A DNA stretch of 64,000 nucleotides from Moritella sp. F3 (GCF_015082335.1 NZ_BLRL01000002.1:62001-126000); one strand, 5' to 3'; shown: positions 34,038 to 43,856, counted from the stretch's first letter. A program made the numbers and translations. The notes: generated by a model not told the origin, from the letters alone.

Positions 34038-34586
34038 ATGACGAATAATTTATCTCGCCAGCTAAATGCATTAGGTGCACTGGCATTATCAATAGTACTT
34101 GGGTATGCATTCTACTCACAAATTGTAGAATCTGTTCTAGCTTGCCCGCTGTGTTTATTACAACGTGTAGGCTTTATTGCTGTTTTATTTGGCTTATTCT
34201 GTAACATCATTTTTGGTCCACGCATGGTACATTACAGCGGCATGATTATCGGCGCGATTTTCGGCGCAGCCGTCGCATTACGTCAAATGTCACTACATGT
34301 GATTCCAGGTACTCCAGGCTATGGCGCGCCTTTCTTAGGTATGCATTTTTATACATGGGCATTTATTACATTCGTCATTATCATTTTTGGTACGGCGATA
34401 ATGATGGCTTTTTCAGCTCAATATGAAAAAGTGAAATACATCCCTTTTTCAATGCAGAGTAATATCGCAAAAATAGCGATTATCATTGTAATTCTAGTGA
34501 CAGTTGCGAATATGCTGAATGCGTTCGCAGAATGTGGACCATATGAATGTCCAGGTGACCCAGTGAGTTACTGGCTGTTCCGTTAA
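34038..34586 (+). CDS. DsbB-family disulfide bond formation protein
   Basis: 182 residues with about five membrane segments, slightly longer than typical DsbB. The first redox pair is C36-x2-C39 in ACPLCLLQR, the DsbB signature including the quinone-contact arginine. The second is C166/C171 in ECGPYECPG near the C-terminus rather than in the usual second loop. It should oxidise a DsbA-like partner using quinone. The pairing with DUF5993 and the displaced second cysteine pair suggest a DsbB-like branch with its own partner. AGGACAC ribosome site. Confidence 0.85.
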   Translation: MTNNLSRQLNALGALALSIVLGYAFYSQIVESVLACPLCLLQRVGFIAVLFGLFCNIIFGPRMVHYSGMIIGAIFGAAVALRQMSLHVIPGTPGYGAPFLGMHFYTWAFITFVIIIFGTAIMMAFSAQYEKVKYIPFSMQSNIAKIAIIIVILVTVANMLNAFAECGPYECPGDPVSYWLFR

Positions 34587-34682
34587 GTCTGAATGCAGGT
34601 ATTGTGTCTCGATATTTTATAGCATAGAGGCACAATGATAATAAGCGCGAGTAAACGCGCCTCACTTGCCATTACGTAAGCA

Positions 34683-35126
34683 TCAACCTTTCAGCTCACT
34701 GATAGTTTTAGGTCCGCTTCTTGTTTTCACTTTTAAAGGATCTAACGCTGTTCCTAAATCTGCTACATGAAAACCGATACTAAATTTATTACTCGGAAGA
34801 TACTGATGTTTCACGCTAAATTTACTCAGTAATAAACCCATGTTGCTTTCAGGCATAAGCTTGGCGATTACGACACCAAATAGAGCAAACATTTCGCCAC
34901 CATCCGAATCAATCTCTTCAACGCTTTTAATGGCCGTTACTTTGCAAAAAGTACTGACTCTTCTCGTACTGGTGACTACACAAACAATACTGCCTTCTTT
35001 AAGCTCGTTCCAAGCCGCATTTTTAGCACTACCTAACTGCTTTTCTGAGATATCAAAAATGACATCTGATTCTGTTGGATAGCATTTTTTATAATTTTTA
35101 TCATGTATATTATTTAGCAAAAACAT
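34683..35126 (-). CDS. Hypothetical protein, possibly PUA/EVE-like fold
   Basis: 147 residues, soluble. The first half (DVIFDISEKQLGSAKNAAWNELKEGSIVCVVTSTRRVSTFCKVTAI) has the rhythm of a small beta-barrel such as ASCH, PUA or EVE domains, and a basic tail follows (VKTRSGPKTISELKG). No motif proves a function. Good AGGAAA ribosome site. It stands alone, convergent with the dsbB-like gene. Some such proteins are parts of restriction or RNA-modification systems, but no partner is present. Confidence 0.5.
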   Translation of the reverse strand: MFLLNNIHDKNYKKCYPTESDVIFDISEKQLGSAKNAAWNELKEGSIVCVVTSTRRVSTFCKVTAIKSVEEIDSDGGEMFALFGVVIAKLMPESNMGLLLSKFSVKHQYLPSNKFSIGFHVADLGTALDPLKVKTRSGPKTISELKG

Positions 35127-35574
35127 GTCTATTTCCTAGTTATATACAAGGCTGTTACGCAATAAGCCTAGAGTAAAGTGAATAAATTTTTGTTATTTCT
35201 GCCGCATCAAACCTGCGATGGGAGATTTAAGGATAGTGTCTTTCTTATTACTCTACATTAACATAGCTTTGCTTGCTAAGGCTATGGGAGTGTCTGCCGT
35301 TAGTAAACTTAGTTGTAACGCTGGTTATTTAGGTGAATCGAACGAGAATAAAGCAAGGCATTAAACATGCACTAAGCAATAAAAAGTGTCCACTTACTGC
35401 TTTTAGGTAGTGAGTGCAAATGGCGGCGTTAAAATATGACTCACGGCCGATTTTATTAATAAATTATTAAATAAAACAACACCTGTTAGTATTATTTCCT
35501 ATTCTATAATAATGAATCAGGCTCATGGATCAGGGACTGTTTTTTAATATTCATGACACTATTTTGAGGCCTCT
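35127..35574. other. Intergenic region upstream of the lipid A acyltransferase gene
   Basis: About 450 bases with no gene recognised. The 3' end is AT-rich and probably carries the promoter. No repeats of note. Confidence 0.35.
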
Positions 35575-36501
35575 ATGATAGAAAAAGCGCAGTTCTCCAA
35601 TCACTTGTTTCATCCAAAATTCTGGTTACTGTGGTTTTTTGCCGGTTTGGCACGATTAACCCTACTACTTCCCTTAGACAAACAAATGAAAATAGGTGCA
35701 AGCATAGGCCGTTTAATTAAAAAACTGATTAGCCGTCGCGTTAAGATCGCCCAACGTAATTTAGAACTATGCTTCCCAAATATGCCGGCAGCAGAGCAAA
35801 CGCAATTGCTAGAACGTAACGTAGAAGAGATCGGAAAAGCGATCTTCGATATTGCCAATGCTTGGTGGTGGTCAGATGAAAAAGTACAGCGTCACATGAC
35901 CATCAAAGGTCGAGAGCATATAGACAAAACCCTCAGTGAAGGACATGGCATTGTGTTGTTTGCCGTACACTGCTTACCACTGGAAATGGGCGCTCGTATA
36001 TTTGGTCAGTTCCACCCCGGTGTCGGTGTTTACCGTCCACATAAAAATCCAGCAATGGAGTACATGCAGGTAAAAGGTCGACTCAGATCGAATAAAGCAC
36101 TTGTGCCTAAACGCGATCTTAGACAGATGGTGCGTTGCCTACGTAAATCAGAGGTGATCTGGTATACCGCCGACCAAGATTTCGGACGCTCTAGCGCAAC
36201 CTTTGTGCCTTTTTTCGCAATGCCTGATGCCGCAACAATCACAGGGGCAAGTACCCTCGCACGTCTGGGTAAAGCCAAAGTATTGCCATTCAGCGTAGTA
36301 CGAAATGCCGATGATAAGGGTTATACCATCGAGATATTACCACCGCTAGATGACTTCCCAACCAAGGACGAAGTCGCTGACGCTAAACGAGGTAATAGCA
36401 TTATCGAACAAATAATTAATAAAGAACGCGCTCAATATATGTGGTTACATAGACGCTTTAAAACCCGTCCAGATCCAGATTCGCCGTCCGTCTATAAATA
36501 A
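35575..36501 (+). CDS. LpxL/LpxM-type lipid A acyltransferase
   Basis: 308 residues. An N-terminal membrane anchor (FWLLWFFAGLARLTLLLP) is followed by the LPLAT domain: RRVKIAQRNLELCFPNM near 55, the catalytic HX4E dyad H132/E137 in AVHCLPLEMGAR, VGVYRPHKNPAMEYMQ, WYTADQDFG near 195 and YMWLHRRFKTRP at the end. It adds a secondary acyl chain to Kdo2-lipid IVA at the inner membrane. Whether it is the LpxL, LpxP or LpxM type cannot be told; a cold-responsive LpxP role would fit a psychrophile but is speculative. Stands alone. Confidence 0.9.
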   Translation: MIEKAQFSNHLFHPKFWLLWFFAGLARLTLLLPLDKQMKIGASIGRLIKKLISRRVKIAQRNLELCFPNMPAAEQTQLLERNVEEIGKAIFDIANAWWWSDEKVQRHMTIKGREHIDKTLSEGHGIVLFAVHCLPLEMGARIFGQFHPGVGVYRPHKNPAMEYMQVKGRLRSNKALVPKRDLRQMVRCLRKSEVIWYTADQDFGRSSATFVPFFAMPDAATITGASTLARLGKAKVLPFSVVRNADDKGYTIEILPPLDDFPTKDEVADAKRGNSIIEQIINKERAQYMWLHRRFKTRPDPDSPSVYK

Positions 36502-36513
36502 TATTATCAGTAA

Positions 36514-36558
36514 AAAATAAAAAATGCTTCTCAGCTATAAACTAGCCGAGAAGCATTT
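36514..36558 (-). terminator. Terminator of the SulP-Usp operon
   Basis: AAATGCTTCTC (36522-36532) pairs with GAGAAGCATTT (36548-36558). The T-run (TTTTTTATTTTTTA) is on the minus strand, so it ends the usp transcript; it can also block readthrough from the convergent acyltransferase gene. Confidence 0.88.
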
Positions 36559-36634
36559 AGTAAGGTCAAAACTGATTCATTACACGTCAATAATCACTTT
36601 CGAATCAAAGTGCTAAATAAGCACTGCATAAGTG

Positions 36635-37510
36635 CTACCTAAGTACGATAAGTGGCACTTGACTGTTTTCAATCATGCGGATGGTGTTACTCCCCAGAAA
36701 AAAGTTTCTTACCTTAGAGTGGGCAAATGCCCCCATCACCACCAGCTGGATCCCATTGCGCTGTTTGTAATCCATCAGCACTGTAGATATATCGCCTTTC
36801 AGGTACGTTGCCATCACATCAAAGCCTTCAGCTGTAAGTCGCGCTTGAGCCTGTTCAAATTTCTGTTTTTGGGCTTTATCACTGTTTTGGATCGTCACTA
36901 AATGGCATGTCATGCCTTTAAGTAAACCACCTTCAATAATACGCTGTACTGCTTTGTCTGCCGTTTCACAGCCATCATAGGCCAACATAAAATTGGTTGG
37001 TTCGCTAAAGTCCTGCGGTGCAATCACAATAGGTGTGTGTACTTGGCGGATCAGGGTTTCGATATGTGATCCCAAGGCTTTAAAGTCACCTTGATGACCA
37101 TTACCACAGCGCCCTACCACCATTAAACGCGCATCCGTTTCTAAACCAACTAATGCTTCGACAAAGTCACCATGACGTTGCAACGATTCAATATCCGTGA
37201 GTCCTGCTGAATTAGATCTGTCCACAGCAGCACCGAGCATCTCATTGCCCAATTGGATGGCCATTTTACCGCGCTGTTCATCGAGTTCAGTCATTTGGTT
37301 AAGCAACGCCGAGCGCGCCCCTAAACCAATCGAGCCACTTAAATCATCAGCGCCATGTTGTGGTTTTTTCTCAATGCTGTGTAGAAATACAATACCATTA
37401 CCCAAGCGTTTTGACGCCCAGATAGCTGTGTCACAGACAGCTTGAGCCAATTTAGACCCATCAATACCGGCTATTATTTTCTCTATAGTTTTGTTAGTAG
37501 TCTTGCTCAT
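36635..37510 (-). CDS. Tandem-domain universal stress protein
   Basis: 291 residues, two UspA domains: the first opens KIIAGIDGSKLAQAVCDTAIWASKR and the second FMLAYDGCETADKAVQRIIEGG near 160. ATP-binding glycine motifs are visible (MVVGRCGNGHQGDFKALGSHIETLIRQVHTPIVIA and VVMGAFAHSKVRNFFLGSNTIRMIENSQVPLIVL). It lies 10 bases after the SulP gene on the same strand, with a strong AAGGAGA ribosome site. A SulP-Usp pairing suggests the Usp tunes or protects the anion transporter, perhaps by sensing ATP. Confidence 0.9.
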   Translation of the reverse strand: MSKTTNKTIEKIIAGIDGSKLAQAVCDTAIWASKRLGNGIVFLHSIEKKPQHGADDLSGSIGLGARSALLNQMTELDEQRGKMAIQLGNEMLGAAVDRSNSAGLTDIESLQRHGDFVEALVGLETDARLMVVGRCGNGHQGDFKALGSHIETLIRQVHTPIVIAPQDFSEPTNFMLAYDGCETADKAVQRIIEGGLLKGMTCHLVTIQNSDKAQKQKFEQAQARLTAEGFDVMATYLKGDISTVLMDYKQRNGIQLVVMGAFAHSKVRNFFLGSNTIRMIENSQVPLIVLR

Positions 37511-37520
37511 TGTGTTCTCC

Positions 37521-39011
37521 TTAGTGGCCAGCCATCATTTTTTCAACAGCAGCCGGGTCATTATGAATGGCAAATTTATCAATTACGGTGGCAGTGGCAT
37601 CACTCATACCAACAATATTCACGGTTGCACCTTCGCGGCGGAACTTTATCACCACTTTATCGAGCGCACCAACGGCACTGATATCCCAGAAATGGGCGTG
37701 CGATAAATCGATAACCACATTATCAACCACTTCTTTAAAATCAAATCCATCAACAAACTTGTCCGCCGATGCAAAAAATATCTGCCCAGTGACTTGATAA
37801 TTACGCACTTGCTGCTGTGTTTGGGTGTTTTTGATAATCATAAATCGGCTGATCTTGTGCGCGAAAAATACTGCTGATAGTAATACACCAACAAAGACAC
37901 CAATGGCTAAATTATGCGTACCGACAACAGTAATAACCGTCGCGAACATAACAATACTGCTTGATATAGGATGGGTTCTCAAATCTTTAATCGAGCTCCA
38001 CGAGAATGTACCAATCGAGACCATGATCATCACAGCAACCAAGGCCGCCATCGGGATCTGCTTGAGCTCATCGCCTAAGAAAACCACCATAATCAGCAGG
38101 AATACACCTGACGCTAGACTAGATAATCGACCGCGACCACCAGATTTAATGTTAATAATTGATTGACCGATCATAGCGCAACCAGCCATCCCCCCCATTA
38201 AACCAGCACCGATATTAGCAATACCTTGCGCCTTACATTCACGGTTACGATCACTTTTGGTATCCGTTAAATCATCGACAATCGTCGCTGTCATCATCGA
38301 CTCTAAAAGACCGACAACAGACAAACCCAGCGCGTAAGGTAATACAATCCATAGCGTTTCTAAAGTAAACGGTACTTCAGGCCATAAGAAGATAGGTAAG
38401 GCATCAGGTAGTTCGCCCATATCACCTACGGTACGGATATCTAATCCAATAACCTGTGATAACACAGTCAGGAAAATGATACACACTAAAGGTGAAGGAA
38501 TACTTTTACCAATCACGGGGATATACGGGAATAGATAAATGATACCTAAGCCACCCGCCGTCATTGCATAAACATGCCAAGTCACATTGGTTAATTCAGG
38601 TAATTGCGCGATAAAGATTAAAATAGCCAAGGCATTTACAAAACCAGTCACCACAGAGCGAGAGACAAAGCGCATTAGACTGCCCAGTTGTAAGTAACCC
38701 GCGAGTATTTGTAATACACCAGTTAATAAGGTTGCTGCGAGTAAGTATTCTAGACCGTGCTCTTTAACGAGCGTTACCATCAGTAGTGCCATGGCACCAG
38801 TTGCAGCAGAGATCATACCCGGTCTACCACCTGTGATCGCCACGATAGTCGCAATACAGAACGACGCATACAGACCCACTTTGGGATCTACGCCAGCAAT
38901 AATAGAAAACGCGATAGCTTCAGGGATCAGCGCTAACGCAACAACAATACCAGCGAGTATATCGCCTTTAATATTACCTAACCAATCTTGTTTATTTGAC
39001 AAAAAAATCAT
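37521..39011 (-). CDS. SulP family anion transporter with STAS domain
   Basis: 496 residues. The transport core has the SulP signature near the start (GDILAGIVVALALIPEAIAFSIIAGVDPKVGLYASF), followed by many helices and a short cytoplasmic STAS domain at about 390-496 (QIFFASADKFVDGFDFKEVVDNVVIDLSHAHFWDISAVGALDKVV). Members carry sulfate, bicarbonate or dicarboxylates by sodium or proton symport. It is shorter than eukaryotic SLC26 proteins and similar in size to BicA-type bicarbonate carriers; the substrate is inference only. Operon with the tandem Usp gene. Confidence 0.9.
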   Translation of the reverse strand: MIFLSNKQDWLGNIKGDILAGIVVALALIPEAIAFSIIAGVDPKVGLYASFCIATIVAITGGRPGMISAATGAMALLMVTLVKEHGLEYLLAATLLTGVLQILAGYLQLGSLMRFVSRSVVTGFVNALAILIFIAQLPELTNVTWHVYAMTAGGLGIIYLFPYIPVIGKSIPSPLVCIIFLTVLSQVIGLDIRTVGDMGELPDALPIFLWPEVPFTLETLWIVLPYALGLSVVGLLESMMTATIVDDLTDTKSDRNRECKAQGIANIGAGLMGGMAGCAMIGQSIINIKSGGRGRLSSLASGVFLLIMVVFLGDELKQIPMAALVAVMIMVSIGTFSWSSIKDLRTHPISSSIVMFATVITVVGTHNLAIGVFVGVLLSAVFFAHKISRFMIIKNTQTQQQVRNYQVTGQIFFASADKFVDGFDFKEVVDNVVIDLSHAHFWDISAVGALDKVVIKFRREGATVNIVGMSDATATVIDKFAIHNDPAAVEKMMAGH

Positions 39012-39602
39012 ACTTATCCTTGTTTAAATGCACCGTTCACGCACGTGAAAGCGTGCGCAGATGCACGGATATTTCGTTTTAATTAACGATTAAACTGAAC
39101 GTTAAACCCATCAAAAAATCAAAATAAAGCGACCAAAGTCGACCAAAATAAAGCGCCTTGTGCTATTTCAGGTACGGTAAAGGACCTTCAGCAAGGATAA
39201 TTTTTGGCGCGGTTAACCGCATTCAATTTAATGTTCTTTAAAACGATAAATAGCGATGGTGATAAAACCATGCTGGAGAATTCCTGTTTAAAATGAGGCT
39301 AAATGTCACGCAGATGCGAACGCTAATACTTATGTTTTAGCTAGCTCAGTTTAAAATATGTCAGGAAAATAGATCTCAATTTATAAGGATCTTACGACGT
39401 GCAAGAGCCTGACTGACTTAGTTACTTACTTAAATATAAGAAATTCAATATAAGAAATCATAACAAGTCATATAAATTGCTTAGAGGGGGGGATTCTAGG
39501 GTTATGGCGGCGTCATCTCTGTACCTTGGTTTAAAATAAATTCAGCTTAAAATAAATTCAATTTGGTTTACGCCATGTCATGGTGAAAAGCATGATGCAA
39601 GA
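39012..39602. other. Long intergenic region upstream of the SulP gene
   Basis: About 600 bases without a gene. A direct repeat TTAAAATAAATTCA occurs at 39531-39544 and 39548-39561, and short repeats of ATAAGAAAT-type sequence occur near 39430-39460. The SulP promoter should lie at the low-coordinate end. Confidence 0.4.
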
Positions 39603-39632
39603 GGCATATAATACCGGGGGGTATTATATGCC
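39603..39632 (-). terminator. Perfect 13-bp hairpin after the formate dehydrogenase gene
   Basis: GGCATATAATACC (39603-39615) pairs perfectly with GGTATTATATGCC (39620-39632) around a GGGG (CCCC on the minus strand) tetraloop. It lies about 45 bases past the stop. No T-tract follows, so it may act as an mRNA 3'-end stabiliser or a protein site as well as a terminator. Confidence 0.6.
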
Positions 39633-39677
39633 TTGTGTCAGTTTAAAGTAAAGACCCTAATCCACTAAGGGTATTAA

Positions 39678-42600
39678 TTAATGGGCTAATGCCTGAGCAA
39701 TCGACGAACTGACTTTTTCAATCTTCACCGCTGCGACTTTAAACTCAGGGATCTTGGCATGTGGATCCGTTGCAGTCGTCGTTAAACGATTGGCTGGTGA
39801 TTCCGCAAAATGAAATGGTACAAACACCACGCCAGCTTGCATACGTTTCGTCACAAACGCTGGGGTTTCAATGCTGCCACGACGTGTTGATACCGTCAGC
39901 ATTTCACCATTTCTAATCCCGAGTCGCTCAGCATCCGCCACAGAGATCATTGCCCGCGGCCCAGCAAGGTTATCTAGGCCTTTAGTTTTACGTGTCATGG
40001 TGCCGGTATGGAACTGTTCCAGTAAACGTCCTGTGGTCAAGATCAACGGATACTCATCATCAGGTAACTCTGCGGCATAACGGAATGGCACAGCCACCAT
40101 CTCACCCTTACCACGGGTAAACTGCTGGGTATGCATCAATCGGGTACCTTCAGATGCATCATCCGCACAAGGCCATTGCACGCCATCCTTACCAACATTA
40201 TCCCAATGAATACCTGCATATTGTGGCGTCAATTGCGTGATCTCTTTGGTAATATCTGCAACCGATTGGTATGCCCAGTCACTGCCCATAGCATTAGCAA
40301 TATCTTGAATGATCATCCAATCTTCTTTCGCTTCACCCGGTGGTTTCACCGCTGGCGAAATACGTTGCACACGGCGTTCGGTATTGGTGAAGTGACCTGA
40401 TTTTTCTGCAAACGAACACGAAGGTAAAACCACATCCGCATACTGCGCAGTTTCGGTTAAGAAAATATCTTGTACCACAAGAAAATCAAGTTTCTCGATA
40501 CCTTCAATCACGTGGGCTTGATTCGGATCGCTCAGCACCGGATTTTCTCCCATCACATACAGCCCTTTCACTTCGTCATGGCAGGCTGCATCAATGATCT
40601 CTGTTAATGTTAAACCCGCTTCTTTGGGTAAATTAGCCTTGTTCCACGCTTTGGCAAATTTGGCCTGCACTTCTGGTTTCGTCACTTTTTGATAACCGGG
40701 GAAATCACCTGGCAGTGCCCCCATGTCACAAGCACCTTGCACATTAGACTGGCCACGTAATGGGTTAATACCACCGCCTTCAATACCGATATTGCCACAC
40801 AACATTTGTAGGTTGGCAATTGAACGTACATTGTCATGTCCAGTGGTGTGCTGGGTTATACCCATCGAATAATACACAGCGGTACGTTCTGCTGTGCCGA
40901 TCATCTCAGCCATGTTAATCACGTCTTGCGCTTTCACGCCCGTGATTAATTCGACTTTATCCGGCGCATAACTATCGGACATTACCTCTGCTTTTAACGC
41001 CGCAAAACCTTCGGTACGGTCGTTAATGTAAGCCTGATCATGCCAATCGTTTTTAATAATTTGCTGCATGATGCCGTTCATTAACATCACATCCGTACCC
41101 GGACGATGGGCAACATACAACTGCGCATGGTCGGCAATATCGATACGTTTAGGGTCGGCAACAATCAAACGCGCATTGCCATGACGCACGGCTTGCTTGA
41201 TATGTGACGCTATAATGGGGTGCGCAGAGGTGGTATCAGAGCCAATAATAAATATCAAATCCGAATGCTGAATACTGGGAATATCATTGGTCATCGCGCC
41301 ACTGCCAATAGCGGCTTCAAGGCCTGTTACCGTAGAGGCATGGCATAAGCGAGCACAGTGATCGACGTTATTCGTTTCTAATTCACGACGAATAAATTTC
41401 TGAAAAACGAAGTTATCTTCATTGGTGGTTTTTGCTGACGAGAAACCTGCTAATGCATTACCACCATGCTTGGTTTTAATCACATTAAACTTAGCGGCCA
41501 CCAGCGTGATCGCTTCTTCCCAACTTGCCGGTTCTAGCACCCCATTTTTACGAATTAGCGGTGTCGTGAGACGTTCGCTGCTACTGACAAAATCAAAGCC
41601 AAAGCGCCCTTTCACACATAACATGCCTTGGTTTACCGGCGAGTCTTTCACCCCTTGCACATAACGGATCTTATTTTGGCTTTCATCAACAAACATCGTT
41701 AACTTACAGCCAACACCACAATAAGTGCAAATGGTATCAACTGGTTTTAGCATTTCAATACGGCCTTGGGATTTATCACGGCTATCAACCAATGCCCCCG
41801 TCGGACAGACTTGCACACAGCGTCCACATTGCACGCAGTCTGAATCCCCCATACTGAAACCACGCTCAAAACCAGGGCGACATGCTGGACGATTGGCTGA
41901 CTTTCCATCATCATTCTTCATGAAACTCAACACACCGTGTACCGCTTGCTCGTTACAAGCATCGACACATTGGCCACAGCTAATACAACGGTTAGCATCA
42001 AAGACGATGAACTCTGAACTGTCATCTACAGCAAACTTCTGGCAGCTTTCCTGGCTAGCCTTGGTATAAATATCAGCATCCACGACCTTGTAGTCAGTCG
42101 CAAAATCACGTAATTGGCAGTCGGTATTTGCCTGACAACCACATTCTAAACAGCGCGCCGCTTCACGCATGGCTTCATCATTATCAAAACCAGTTTCAAC
42201 TTCAGCAAAACTTAACTCACGTGCTTGTGGGCTCAACTCAGGCATGACTGAGCGCATAACCTGTTTAATATTGTCAAATTGCACCGTATCGACCTGTTTG
42301 ATCTTAGGTGCTTTTTTCGAGTTGAATTGTTTAACCGGGATATTTTCCATATCACCATCAAAATAACGATCAATCGCTTCTGCGGCAATACGACCATCGG
42401 CAACGGCTTCAATCGCAGTTGCAGGGCCGCGGCGGAAATCACCGATGCTAAATACATTGCCCACACCAGAGTGCATCGTATCTTCATTGGCATCTTGGGT
42501 ATTCCAACGCGTTAACGGCAAATCTAAGGTTTCTTGCTCCATGAAGCTTAAATCGGGCTTTTGCGATACCGCAGCAATCACTGTATCAAAGGCTTCGGTA

Positions 42601-43856
42601 AAGTATTCACCGGTTTTTTCTGGGCGGCGACGACCTGATGCATCAGGGTCACCTAAGGCCATTTTCTCTAACTTGACTTCATGTACTCGACCGTTTTCAT
42701 CGGCCATGTTTTCTACTGGGTTCGTGAGAAAGTGAAATTTAACCCCTTCATGCTCCGCTTCCAGAATTTCATAATCTTCCGCTGGCATTTCAGCGCGAGT
42801 TCGTCGGTAAATCAATGTCGTATCAGCGCCATCACGAACAGCTGTTCGCGCGCAATCAATCGCGGTATTACCCCCGCCAATCACCGCCACTTTTTTACCT
42901 GTGGTGTAGTTACCATTGGTAACGTAATCTTTAAGATAATCAACACCCAGATAGCAACCATCCAAGTCACTGCCGGTGTATTGCATATCTACCGCTTGCG
43001 ACGCACCAACCGCTAAACACACCGCATCATAGTCTTGAGTCAGTTCTGTCAGGCTAAAATCACGCCCCAATTTTTTGTTGGTCAGTAACTGCATGCCGTT
43101 ACGGCACATGATCTCAATTTCTTGCGCCAGAATGGCTTTAGGTAAGCGGTACTCAGGAATACCATAACGTAACCACCCCCCTGCATCCGGCATAGATTCA
43201 AATACCGTCACGTCATACCCTTCGTTAGTAAGGTAATAACCACAAGTTAAGCCACCGGGACCACTACCAACAATGGCAATAGATTCACCTCTTGCTGGCT
43301 TTTTTAGTGGTACGTATTGTTCTTGCGCTGCTAAATCGATATCGGCAGCATGACGTTTCAATTGACGAATGGCTAACGGTTCATCGACGAGACTACGGCG
43401 GCACTCTGTTTCACAAAATGCCGGACACACACGGCCAATCGATAGTGGCATAGGTAAAGTACGTTTAATCACTTCAACCGCTTTAGTGTGGTCGTTTTGA
43501 GAGATATGATACAGGTAAGATTGAATATCAACGCCAGCAGGACACGCAGTCTGACAAGGTGCTTCGCAATCGGCATAGTGGTCTGAAAGAATGCGGTTAA
43601 GCGATTGTTGGCGTAATGACGATAAGGTGTCAGAGGCTGTAGTTATCGCCATGCCTTCAGCAGCTTGCACTTCACAAGCACGCTTAATACCTTGCCCGTC
43701 GATGTCGACTACACAGAGATCACACGGCACTTTCTCGCCGCTTTTATTCAAGCCACACAATGAGGGGATGTCAATATCACAGTCGGTAGCGACTTCAAGC
43801 AAGGTTTGCTGGGCATTGACGGTAAATTGCTGTCCGTTAAATGTAACGTTTATCAT
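39678..43856 (-). CDS. Fused formate dehydrogenase (FeS - GltD-like - molybdopterin)
   Basis: 1392 residues in one chain. Residues 1-100: NuoG/FdhA-like [2Fe-2S] domain (C34, C45, C48, C61). Then a GltD-like Fe-S and FAD/NAD(P) module, about 95-500, with dinucleotide loops VGSGPGG (197-202) and VIGGGNTAID (325-334). Then a double 4Fe-4S ferredoxin (CISCGQC 624-630, CVQCGRC 674-680). From about 705: CTYCGVGC Fe-S site and the bis-MGD molybdopterin domain, with the metal ligand at C838 (DHCARLCH). The position is Cys, not selenocysteine. It should couple formate oxidation to NAD(P)+ (or CO2 reduction) in the cytoplasm. No accessory fdhD or molybdenum genes are in the window. Confidence 0.92.
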   Translation of the reverse strand: MINVTFNGQQFTVNAQQTLLEVATDCDIDIPSLCGLNKSGEKVPCDLCVVDIDGQGIKRACEVQAAEGMAITTASDTLSSLRQQSLNRILSDHYADCEAPCQTACPAGVDIQSYLYHISQNDHTKAVEVIKRTLPMPLSIGRVCPAFCETECRRSLVDEPLAIRQLKRHAADIDLAAQEQYVPLKKPARGESIAIVGSGPGGLTCGYYLTNEGYDVTVFESMPDAGGWLRYGIPEYRLPKAILAQEIEIMCRNGMQLLTNKKLGRDFSLTELTQDYDAVCLAVGASQAVDMQYTGSDLDGCYLGVDYLKDYVTNGNYTTGKKVAVIGGGNTAIDCARTAVRDGADTTLIYRRTRAEMPAEDYEILEAEHEGVKFHFLTNPVENMADENGRVHEVKLEKMALGDPDASGRRRPEKTGEYFTEAFDTVIAAVSQKPDLSFMEQETLDLPLTRWNTQDANEDTMHSGVGNVFSIGDFRRGPATAIEAVADGRIAAEAIDRYFDGDMENIPVKQFNSKKAPKIKQVDTVQFDNIKQVMRSVMPELSPQARELSFAEVETGFDNDEAMREAARCLECGCQANTDCQLRDFATDYKVVDADIYTKASQESCQKFAVDDSSEFIVFDANRCISCGQCVDACNEQAVHGVLSFMKNDDGKSANRPACRPGFERGFSMGDSDCVQCGRCVQVCPTGALVDSRDKSQGRIEMLKPVDTICTYCGVGCKLTMFVDESQNKIRYVQGVKDSPVNQGMLCVKGRFGFDFVSSSERLTTPLIRKNGVLEPASWEEAITLVAAKFNVIKTKHGGNALAGFSSAKTTNEDNFVFQKFIRRELETNNVDHCARLCHASTVTGLEAAIGSGAMTNDIPSIQHSDLIFIIGSDTTSAHPIIASHIKQAVRHGNARLIVADPKRIDIADHAQLYVAHRPGTDVMLMNGIMQQIIKNDWHDQAYINDRTEGFAALKAEVMSDSYAPDKVELITGVKAQDVINMAEMIGTAERTAVYYSMGITQHTTGHDNVRSIANLQMLCGNIGIEGGGINPLRGQSNVQGACDMGALPGDFPGYQKVTKPEVQAKFAKAWNKANLPKEAGLTLTEIIDAACHDEVKGLYVMGENPVLSDPNQAHVIEGIEKLDFLVVQDIFLTETAQYADVVLPSCSFAEKSGHFTNTERRVQRISPAVKPPGEAKEDWMIIQDIANAMGSDWAYQSVADITKEITQLTPQYAGIHWDNVGKDGVQWPCADDASEGTRLMHTQQFTRGKGEMVAVPFRYAAELPDDEYPLILTTGRLLEQFHTGTMTRKTKGLDNLAGPRAMISVADAERLGIRNGEMLTVSTRRGSIETPAFVTKRMQAGVVFVPFHFAESPANRLTTTATDPHAKIPEFKVAAVKIEKVSSSIAQALAH

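Noticed and set aside
41340..41350. Possible selenocysteine in formate dehydrogenase
   Set aside because: The metal-ligand position (C838) is an ordinary Cys codon and the frame has no internal stop.
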